From JOPF133 sp052144935 (GTDB lineage: Bacteria > Acidobacteriota > Terriglobia > Bryobacterales > Bryobacteraceae), in the NCBI GenBank assembly GCA_052144935.1, contig JBKQPR010000057.1, positions 1 to 10,605 on the forward strand: DNA of 10,605 nt. The letters are read 5' to 3'. A program made the translations under genes and the position numbers. Shown here in pieces: positions 5,539 to 10,605 of this stretch. The notes below the pieces were generated by a model, which was given only the letters and a program-made list of their open reading frames with translations, did no database searches and was not told the DNA's origin. Each line of letters opens with the position of its first letter. The first letter of the stretch is position 1.

Positions 5539-5981
5539 TGCGCCGAGACGAATCTCGGCGCGGCAAACACGAGTGTTTGCGCCACATCTTGGCTGGGGCC
5601 TTGCTGTCAACTGTGGCGTTGGGGGCGCAGGAGCCGCGTTCGGTCTGGGACGGCGTGTTCACGCAAGCCCAGTCGGATCGCGGCCAAGCGCTGTACGTCC
5701 GCGAGTGCGCAAGCTGCCACGGCGACACTCTGGGCGGCGGCGAATCCGCTCCGCCCCTGGTGGGCGACGGATTCCTGGCGAATTGGAACGGCTTGACGGT
5801 GGGCGATCTCTACGACCGCATCCGCGTCTCGATGCCGCAGGACAACCCCGGCCGCCTCACGCGCCAGCAGGACGCCGACATCGTGGCGTACATGCTGGCC
5901 TTCAACCAATTCCCACCCGGCAAAACCGACCTCGACACGCACAGCGAGGTGTTGAAGCAGATTCAGATCCGGGCGAAGTGA
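5535..5981 (+). CDS. Periplasmic class I cytochrome c
   Basis: A 148-aa monohaem cytochrome c. The haem-binding motif is C58-A-S-C61-H62, with the following GDTLGGG and APPLVG typical of small dehydrogenase-associated cytochromes. M100 (VSMPQDNPGRL) is the probable sixth haem ligand, and a C-terminal helix DADIVAYMLAFNQFP closes the fold. A signal peptide runs to about residue 31 (hydrophobic ILAGALLSTVALGA) after an unusually long, charged N-terminus; a shorter start is possible but no better one is seen. Two adjacent in-frame ATGs exist (5535 and 5538). The first overlaps the dehydrogenase stop as ATGA and a GAGGAG site precedes it, so the two genes are translationally coupled. It most likely accepts electrons from the PQQ dehydrogenase and passes them to the respiratory chain. 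Confidence 0.92.
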   Translation: MMRRDESRRGKHECLRHILAGALLSTVALGAQEPRSVWDGVFTQAQSDRGQALYVRECASCHGDTLGGGESAPPLVGDGFLANWNGLTVGDLYDRIRVSMPQDNPGRLTRQQDADIVAYMLAFNQFPPGKTDLDTHSEVLKQIQIRAK

Positions 5982-5993
5982 GTAAAGAATATC

Positions 5994-6093
5994 GGCCACA
6001 GATGAACACAGATAAACACAGATAGAAAACAAGAACAAGCAAGTATTTGTGTTATCTGTGTTCATCTGTGTTCATCTGTGTTTATCTGTGGCC
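5994..6093. repeat. Intergenic inverted repeat of 10-bp units, probable bidirectional terminator
   Basis: The left arm starts GGCCACAGAT and continues in 10-bp steps (CACAGATGAA, CACAGATAAA, CACAGATAGA). After a 25-30 nt A-rich loop, the right arm carries four inverse units (TTATCTGTG, TTCATCTGTG twice, TTTATCTGTG) and ends GGCC. The outer arms pair over about 30 bp with two imperfect positions, one a G-U type. It fills the gap between the converging cytochrome c gene and rsmA, so transcription from either side would make a long hairpin. Repeats with ATCTGTG/CACAGAT units are dispersed in many environmental bacterial genomes (from memory). Confidence 0.85.
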
Positions 6094-6095
6094 AA

Positions 6096-6872
6096 TTATC
6101 TTTCTTCCAACCGCCGGTACATCTCGATAAACCCCTCCATGGGGATTTGCTCGGCGCGTAAGCCGGCTTCCGGCCAGGCGTCCACTCGATCCTTTCCGTA
6201 GGCCTCCGCCAGGTTGTTGCGCAGGGTCTTGCGCTTCTGGCGGAAACACAGGCTTACGAAACGCAGGAAATCGTCCGCGTTCTCGATTCCCCAACGGACG
6301 GGGCGCGGCTCCAGCAGCACCACTGCGGAATCCACCTTGGGAGGGGGGCGAAACGCCCCTTGTTTCACGTGAAACAAGAGCCGGGCGGTGGCAAATAGCG
6401 CGGTTTGCACGGTGAGATAACCGTAGTCGCGGCCTCCGGGCGCGGCCACCAGGCGCTCGGCCACTTCCTTCTGGATCAGGAACACGGCTCGCGGCGCGCC
6501 CAGGCGCACGGTTTTTTCCAGGATCGGCGAGGCGATGTAGTAGGGCAGATTGCCGGCCATCGGGAGGCGGCCCCACTGGGCCAGGTCGGTGGCCAGCACG
6601 TCCGCCTCCACGATTTCCAGGCGCGGTTCGCCCTGGAACTTGCTCCGCAGGTGGCCGGCCAGATACGGATCCAGCTCGATGGCGATCACGCGGGAGGCCC
6701 GTTCCAGCAGTTTGGCGGTGAGCGCCCCACGGCCGGGGCCGATCTCGATCACGGCCGGGCCCAGAGGGCACCCCGGAGGGCGCCCTGGAGGCTGCGGACA
6801 CACCGCCGCGGCGATGCGCTCCAATACGGAGCCGCTGGTCAGGAAATGTTGACCGAGTTTCTGGCGCGCCAC
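6096..6872 (-). CDS. rsmA: 16S rRNA adenine dimethyltransferase RsmA (KsgA)
   Basis: A 258-aa cytoplasmic enzyme that dimethylates two adjacent adenines (A1518 and A1519, E. coli numbering) in the 3' hairpin of 16S rRNA during small-subunit assembly. The N-terminal KLGQHFL (residues 5-11), SAM motif I EIGPGRGALT (43-52), acidic E66 of motif II, D91 and the catalytic NLPYY (108-112) are all present. The C-terminal helical domain includes FRQKRKTLRNNL. A proline/glycine-rich stretch (residues 25-39, QPPGRPPGCPLG) before motif I is longer than usual and is encoded by a GC-rich repeat. The start is GTG at 6872; no strong ribosome-binding site is visible. It follows the anti-sigma gene by 60 nt on the same strand and may be co-transcribed with it. 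Confidence 0.95.
   Translation of the reverse strand: MARQKLGQHFLTSGSVLERIAAAVCPQPPGRPPGCPLGPAVIEIGPGRGALTAKLLERASRVIAIELDPYLAGHLRSKFQGEPRLEIVEADVLATDLAQWGRLPMAGNLPYYIASPILEKTVRLGAPRAVFLIQKEVAERLVAAPGGRDYGYLTVQTALFATARLLFHVKQGAFRPPPKVDSAVVLLEPRPVRWGIENADDFLRFVSLCFRQKRKTLRNNLAEAYGKDRVDAWPEAGLRAEQIPMEGFIEMYRRLEER
6759..6785 (-). repeat. GC-rich short repeat inside rsmA
   Basis: On the minus strand this reads as two units, GGGCGCCCTCC and GGGGTGCCCTCTGGGC. The second matches AGGGTGCCGTCTGGGC in the gap upstream of rsmA (6888-6903, plus strand) at nearly every base. The length and frame keep rsmA open, adding Pro/Gly residues just before SAM motif I. Confidence 0.6.
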
Positions 6873-6875
6873 TCT

Positions 6876-6928
6876 GGGGTACCCGCTAGGGTGCCGTCTG
6901 GGCGGTGCCCAGTGGGGGTGCCTTCCGG
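6876..6928 (+). repeat. GC-rich repeat cluster between the anti-sigma gene and rsmA
   Basis: Four degenerate units of about 13-14 nt with consensus close to GGGGTGCCNTCYGG (GGGGTACCCGCTA, GGGTGCCGTCTG, GGCGGTGCCCAGTG, GGGGTGCCTTCCGG) fill almost the whole intergenic space. They are in the opposite orientation to the related units inside rsmA. They may form a hairpin in the transcript between the two genes. Confidence 0.6.
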
Positions 6929-6932
6929 TCCC

Positions 6933-7634
6933 CTAGCTGCGATTGATGGGCGCCGTGCACTCGATGACCGTCACTTTGGAAGGAATCGGCAGGCCCAGCA
7001 CGGTGGCCGGACGGAACGGCGGCGGCAGCATGATGATGCTTTGCAGATCGGGAGTCAGCGAGCCGCGAGCCACCGAATAATCGCGCACCTTGCCCTGCTC
7101 GTCGATGGTCAATTCGACCGCGTTGACGCCCTCCGGCACTTCGATATCCGCCCGCACTACCACCGCGCCGTGAACCACGCCGGGCACATAGTCGCTTTCG
7201 GGCGTGGCCGGCTTGAACCAGGACTGATCGCCGACATTACGCGTGAAATCGCTCAGGCTCGGCACGAGCAGGCTGAAGGTCACCAGCGCCATCAGCGATC
7301 CACCGGCAAACGGCAGGGCCAGCGGACGCATGAGGTTGTCGAAGCTCAGCCGCGCGCGGCTCGCCCAGTAGGCCATCCGCGCCGACAGGCTCACGCGCGT
7401 CAAGCGCCGTTCGCGCTCGTGAGAGGCCATGACGCGCAAACGCGCACTAAGGTTTTCGGGGATCGGGGGGCGGCTCAGACCACGCAATTCGTCCCGCAGG
7501 TTTTCCAGCGACTCCGCATGGGCGCTGCACTCCCTGCACGACTCCATGTGCGCCAACACACCCTCGCGCTCACCCGCCCGAAGCGTCCGGTCAAGGAGTG
7601 AAGAGATTTGTCTTTGCACTTTTTCACAGCTCAT
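6933..7634 (-). CDS. Membrane anti-sigma factor with zinc-finger (ZAS) domain
   Basis: A 233-aa protein following the ECF sigma gene by 6 nt. The N-terminal domain has the ZAS signature C3-x25-H29-x3-C33-x2-C36 (HMESCREC), which binds zinc and clamps the sigma factor at the inner membrane. One membrane segment is predicted at about residues 104-125 (rich in L, A, F, V and G). The outer part (about 126-233) contains VELTIDEQGKVRDYSVARG (173-191), which resembles the strand-turn-strand of TonB C-terminal domains and may be the sensing part; this likeness is by eye only. The protein probably holds the sigma factor inactive until an envelope signal triggers release. The order sigma then anti-sigma and the tight spacing are typical. 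Confidence 0.88.
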   Translation of the reverse strand: MSCEKVQRQISSLLDRTLRAGEREGVLAHMESCRECSAHAESLENLRDELRGLSRPPIPENLSARLRVMASHERERRLTRVSLSARMAYWASRARLSFDNLMRPLALPFAGGSLMALVTFSLLVPSLSDFTRNVGDQSWFKPATPESDYVPGVVHGAVVVRADIEVPEGVNAVELTIDEQGKVRDYSVARGSLTPDLQSIIMLPPPFRPATVLGLPIPSKVTVIECTAPINRS

Positions 7635-7640
7635 AATGCT

Positions 7641-8318
7641 CTACTCAGCCGTTTTTGGCACCAATCGCAGGGCCGGCCTGGGGTTCAGGCTGCCTGCGAG
7701 CTGTTCCCGGAGGGCTTCGCGGCCCCGCAGGATTCGGGACTTAACGGTCCCCAGGGAAACGTTCAGGATTTCCGCGATCTCCTCGTAGCTGAGGCCGGTG
7801 ATGTCCCGCAGCACGACGGCTTCGCGAAAAATGGGGTTCATGCGGCCTAGCGCCGCCTCGATCATGACATGTTGTTCGCGCTCGACAGCCACTTCATAGG
7901 GCGAACGCCGGCGATCCGGGATGGCCTCCTTCCAATGGCGCGTGTCCTCCGGGTGGGTATCCAACTCGACCTCGCGCCGGCGATGGCGGAAAAACCAGCG
8001 GCGCGCGTTGTGGGCCTCGTTCACGGTGATCCGATAGATCCACGTCTTGAGCGTGCTGCGGCCGCGGAAGCTTCCGATATTGCGAAAGACCTTGAGGAAG
8101 ACTTCCTGCACCACGTCGGAAGCCTCGGTGGCGTCGCCGAGAAGCCGGAGGGCCAGGTTATAAACAGGCTGCTGGAACCGGTTGAGCAGTTCCTCGTACG
8201 CGCATTCGGCGCCTTCGCGGAGCGCTTCGGCAAGACGTAAATCGTCGCCTTCCGCGCCGGTTTCGGCGATTCGATCCGCACCCAGGTCCACAATGGAAGT
8301 GGTCACCGGCAACCTCAC
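7641..8318 (-). CDS. ECF-type RNA polymerase sigma factor (RpoE-like)
   Basis: A sigma factor of up to 225 aa with only regions 2 and 4. Region 2 covers about residues 38-107, with core-binding DVVQEVFLKVF (68-78) and -10 recognising TLKTWIYRITVNEAHNARR. Region 4 covers about 150-205, with the helix-turn-helix GLSYEEIAEILNV and SLGTVKSRI (175-196). Two GTG starts are possible: at 8318 without a good ribosome-binding site, and at 8306 after AGGTTG; the latter would remove four residues and I cannot decide. An ECF-type promoter upstream suggests the factor transcribes its own operon. The membrane anti-sigma gene follows directly. Confidence 0.93.
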   Translation of the reverse strand: MRLPVTTSIVDLGADRIAETGAEGDDLRLAEALREGAECAYEELLNRFQQPVYNLALRLLGDATEASDVVQEVFLKVFRNIGSFRGRSTLKTWIYRITVNEAHNARRWFFRHRRREVELDTHPEDTRHWKEAIPDRRRSPYEVAVEREQHVMIEAALGRMNPIFREAVVLRDITGLSYEEIAEILNVSLGTVKSRILRGREALREQLAGSLNPRPALRLVPKTAE

Positions 8319-8365
8319 ATTCAGCCTGATTTCACCCTACCAGAAAAATCCCGGCTCTGGAAGGG

Positions 8366-8393
8366 TAGACACCGGGCGGCGGAAAAAAGTTCC
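8366..8393 (-). promoter_or_regulatory. ECF-type (RpoE-like) autoregulatory promoter
   Basis: On the minus strand: -35 GGAACTT (8393-8387), a 16-nt spacer, and -10 GTCTA (8370-8366). Both elements and the spacing match the sigma-E class consensus, and they sit about 50-60 nt before the sigma gene start. This implies positive autoregulation once the anti-sigma factor releases the sigma factor. Confidence 0.75.
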
Positions 8394-8432
8394 CGCGGGC
8401 GGCGTTTTCGACACTGGAGGCCGGCGCGGCGT

Positions 8433-8438
8433 TACAAT
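8433..8438 (+). promoter_or_regulatory. -10 box of the ThuA-like gene
   Basis: TACAAT lies 8 nt before the ATG at 8447, placing transcription start about 2 nt before the start codon. No Shine-Dalgarno is visible and the -35 is weak (CGACA region at 8409-8414, spacing not ideal). A nearly leaderless mRNA is suggested. Confidence 0.45.
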
Positions 8439-8446
8439 CCACAGTC

Positions 8447-9340
8447 ATGAGGACCTGTTTTTCCGCGTTGCTGGCCGCGGCATGGCTCTGCCAGCCGGCG
8501 CCGGCCGCTCAGCCGATTCGCGCCCTGATTGTCGACGGCCAGAACAACCATGACTGGAAGCACACGACTCCGGTGCTGAAGAAGATCCTGGAGGATACCG
8601 GTCTCTTCCAGGTGGAGGTGATCACCACGCCGGCCAAGGGCGGCGATTTCAGCGTCTTCCATCCGGATTTCGCGAAGTACGGGGTGGTGATTTCGAATTA
8701 CAACGAGTTTCCCACCGGCGACAAATGGCCCGACCCCGTGAAGGCGGCCTTCGAGAGCTACGTGCGCGGCGGCGGGGGATTCGCGAGTTACCATGCCGCC
8801 GACAATGCCTTTCCGGACTGGCCGGCCTACAACCTGATGATCGGGATCGGCGGCTGGATGGGACGCAACGAGAAATCCGGCCCCTACTGGTATTTCAAGG
8901 ACGGCAAGCTGGTCTCCGACCCCACTCCCGGCCCCTCCGGCAGCCACGGGGCGCGGAAACCGTTCGCCGTGACCGCCCGCGATACGCGGCACCCGATTAT
9001 CCGAGGGCTTCCGCCGGTTTGGATGCACGAAGCCGACGAGTTGTACGCCACCCTGCGCGGTCCCGGCGAAAACATGACCGTGCTGGCCACCGCGTTTTCC
9101 GATCCTGCAAACCGCGGCACAGGGCACGACGAACCGATGCTCATGGCGCTGACTTTCGGCAAGGGCCGCATCTTTCACACCACCCTGGGGCACGATCCCG
9201 CCGCCATGCAGTGCGTCGGCTTCATCACCACGCTGGCGCGAGGCGCGGAATGGGCCGCCACGGGCAAGGTCACGATTCCCGTGCCCAAGGACTTTCCCAC
9301 CGCGGAGAAGGTGAGCACGCGGGCGCTGGCGATGCCGTGA
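8447..9340 (+). CDS. Secreted ThuA-like domain protein
   Basis: A 297-aa protein with a signal peptide (residues 1-21, MRTCFSALLAAAWL, then APAA and cut before QP). The rest is one ThuA domain, related in fold to class I glutamine amidotransferases: RALIVDGQNNHDWKHTTPVL at the start, YGVVISNYNEFP, the GGGFASYHAADNAFPDW loop, and a C-terminal GKGRIFHTTLGHDP. Members are linked to trehalose and other sugar use in some bacteria and are common in polysaccharide-degrading soil bacteria; some act in sugar-derivative turnover, but the reaction is unknown. The protein is probably periplasmic. It is divergent from the ECF sigma operon with 128 nt between. No neighbouring sugar enzyme helps to define the substrate, so I leave the gene unnamed. 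Confidence 0.88.
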   Translation: MRTCFSALLAAAWLCQPAPAAQPIRALIVDGQNNHDWKHTTPVLKKILEDTGLFQVEVITTPAKGGDFSVFHPDFAKYGVVISNYNEFPTGDKWPDPVKAAFESYVRGGGGFASYHAADNAFPDWPAYNLMIGIGGWMGRNEKSGPYWYFKDGKLVSDPTPGPSGSHGARKPFAVTARDTRHPIIRGLPPVWMHEADELYATLRGPGENMTVLATAFSDPANRGTGHDEPMLMALTFGKGRIFHTTLGHDPAAMQCVGFITTLARGAEWAATGKVTIPVPKDFPTAEKVSTRALAMP

Positions 9341-9436
9341 GGGGAAACCCTTAAGGATTGCGATCCCATGCCGCGGGGGCCGGGGTTCACGGGTTGAGGG
9401 TGTTTGGATGGACTGCCGTGATCCCAGAGTAACGTG

Positions 9437-9697
9437 CAAGTCCTGTACGTTGAAGGTGAGAATCTGTTCGATTTCATGCACCTTCATAGTGGCGACAAGC
9501 CGGGCATCGTGGACTTTTGCGCCGACAACGCTGTGCTCAGCCACAAGCTTCCGCCACTCTCGATACGATTCGATAGAGTCGGCCAGGACCGTGCAGATGC
9601 GCTCCAACCGCCCGGCATATCGATTGGTTGCGCTCACGCTCAGGCCCAAGCCATTCACTTCTCTCGGCCGAGTGCATACATTCCAGAACTCCGCTGC
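9437..9697 (-). pseudogene. PIN-domain toxin fragment, both ends missing
   Basis: About 87 codons read as the middle and end of a VapC-type PIN domain: AEFWNVCTRPREVNGLGLS, then RLERICTVLADS, YREWRKLVAEH, VVGAKVHDARLVATMKVH and QILTFNVQDL. The acidic E of AEFW, the D of VHDARLVA and the N of LTFN are present. The N-terminal strand with the first aspartate is missing: unrelated sequence (GPVASRAGRWSRH) stands in its place. The normal last strand and stop are also missing, since the frame runs on into sequence antisense to the ThuA gene. No antitoxin is seen upstream. The stretch is therefore a remnant of a fourth PIN toxin, of a subfamily different from the two at 1392 and 2502. Confidence 0.8.
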
Positions 9698-9781
9698 GTG
9701 CCGGCTCCATCTCCCAGCCCGCGACGCTACTGGCCCCACCAACCTCAGCCCGCAGACGCGCTGTCTTCCGGGCTACCCTCA

Positions 9782-10483
9782 TCACGTCCACCAAATCGCC
9801 GCCCTTTTTGTATGACTGCACCTGGTCTCACGCTTCAATGCATCCAAGCGCCCGGGCCATGGTGGAAGACTGACGAGAAAACTGGTCCTTCTTCCTTCTT
9901 CTTCTTGTTCCTCGACGGTTTGAGTGAGCATGGCGGAAATGCCGTGCACCAGACACCGCGTGGCATCCTGAAGGTTGTCTCGGTCCTTCACAACCTGGCC
10001 GTTCTCATGACGCCGGTAGCGCCTTCGTTCCGCCAGATATTCCTGGAGTGAGGCGAAGACCTTTAGGCGCCCAGAACGTATTCGTTGGCCGACTTCCAAG
10101 ATTCCGGACTCGCTCGGGTTGTCTTGGTATTGCAGTTTAAGACCAAGTTTCTGGTAAATCTGAATCAGTTGTCCCCCGTCCTTTCGATCCCTGCCGTTAG
10201 CCTCAGGATCGATCAGCCCGGGGATCCACTCACCACGCGCGCGAATCGCGGCCGCGTGTATGGCTGGATCGGCCTCACCATAGTACTCGCTCCACAAATA
10301 CAGCACGTCCGACTGAGGATCATGGGCGCCCCAGATTGCCGCCGCCATTCCCCATCTGATATCCAGTCCGTACGCGCACGGCCAATGCTCCGGAATACGG
10401 AATGCTGGAACAACCATATCGCTGTCTGGGAACGGGTAGATGAGGCGATGCTGCCCGGAAACCGCACTCCACGCCAGTGCTAG
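9782..10483 (-). pseudogene. terL: Phage terminase large subunit, nuclease half only
   Basis: The frame is open from a stop at 10484-10486 and has an internal ATG at 10417 giving 211 aa. Counted from that ATG it shows the RNase H-like nuclease of TerL: AYGLDIRWGMAAAIWGAHD (D19), GLIDPEANGRDRKDGGQLIQ (D70) and KDRDNLQDATRCL (D151), the three likely metal ligands. Twenty residues before the ATG (QHRLIYPFPDSD) also fit the family, so homology extends upstream to about 10455. The ATPase half with Walker motifs is absent, and after about residue 165 the sequence no longer looks like the family. TerL cuts concatemeric phage DNA during packaging; without the motor it cannot package. The usual GLDxGW pattern reads GLDIRW here. 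No portal, capsid or other phage gene is in the window. Confidence 0.8.
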
Positions 10484-10605
10484 CTAGTTTCTGTCGCGAA
10501 ACGGGTGGAGATCAACTTATTGAGACATGGCCTATAGGCAGGCTACCGCCAAGTGGTTTTATCGATAATTTTAAAACGACAATTAGGACGTGTCAAGCTC
10601 TTCCA

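Noticed and set aside
4405..5610. Long open frame antisense to the PQQ dehydrogenase
   Set aside because: It is a by-product of high-GC codon use. The plus-strand protein has clear family motifs, while the antisense translation has none and is proline/arginine-rich where the Gly-rich loop is read backwards.
6405..7601. 398-codon plus-strand open frame over rsmA and the anti-sigma gene
   Set aside because: Antisense shadow of two well-supported genes, rich in H, R and Q, with no motif.
8432..9742. 436-codon minus-strand open frame across the ThuA gene
   Set aside because: Only its first part (9437-9697) resembles a protein, a PIN fragment. The rest is antisense to the ThuA-like gene and has no family features.
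10477..10605. Plus-strand frame open to the window edge (from a GTG at about 10477)
   Set aside because: About 43 codons without motif or ribosome-binding site, in a locally AT-rich stretch. It could be the start of a gene outside the window but cannot be supported.
1..10605. CRISPR array, tRNA, rRNA, intact insertion sequence or transposase
   Set aside because: No regularly spaced direct repeats with spacers, no cloverleaf or rRNA-like sequence, and no transposase motif were seen. The only tandem repeats are the 18-bp, 10-bp and 14-nt units already listed.

Overview
The window is high-GC bacterial chromosomal DNA. The mix of a PQQ-dependent dehydrogenase with its own c-type cytochrome, a secreted ThuA-like protein, an ECF sigma/anti-sigma pair and many toxin-antitoxin modules suggests an Acidobacteriota genome (Bryobacterales/Solibacter-like). 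That is inference from gene content and style; there is no rRNA or other phylogenetic marker beyond rsmA.

Left part (about 186-3240): a toxin-antitoxin island, with everything transcribed on the minus strand. Three two-gene modules lie in tandem: vapB-vapC (3166 to 2502, apparently intact), a VapB-like antitoxin with a frameshifted PIN toxin (2094 to 1392), and tacA-tacT (DUF1778 antitoxin plus GNAT toxin, 1211 to 409). In each module antitoxin and toxin overlap by 4 nt, and each has a good sigma-70-type promoter with a 17-nt spacer. The tac promoter contains a perfect palindrome and appears to make a nearly leaderless mRNA. The gap 2095-2501 has no intact gene but holds relics: a 54-bp piece of a tacA-like gene and a 131-bp piece of a PQQ-dehydrogenase gene that resembles the start of the intact gene 1.2 kb away. 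The two vap promoters are copies of each other.

Middle part (3289-6093): an 18-bp tandem repeat, then a plus-strand operon of a secreted PQQ-dependent dehydrogenase (706 aa, with a Gly/Arg-rich insertion) and a translationally coupled class I cytochrome c (148 aa), its probable periplasmic electron acceptor. The operon ends at a 100-bp inverted repeat made of 10-bp units, which separates it from the convergent rsmA.

Right-middle part (6096-9340): on the minus strand, an ECF sigma factor with a matching ECF-type promoter upstream, a zinc-finger membrane anti-sigma factor, and rsmA (16S rRNA dimethyltransferase). A GC-rich short repeat lies both between the anti-sigma gene and rsmA and inside rsmA. 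Divergent from the sigma gene is a secreted ThuA-like protein.

Right end (9341-10605): a decayed region containing a PIN-toxin fragment lacking both ends and the nuclease half of a phage terminase large subunit. This is probably the remains of mobile DNA, and base composition drops visibly here. The clearest unusual feature of the window is this layering of live toxin-antitoxin modules, broken modules and fragments of neighbouring genes, rather than a recognisable new multi-gene system.
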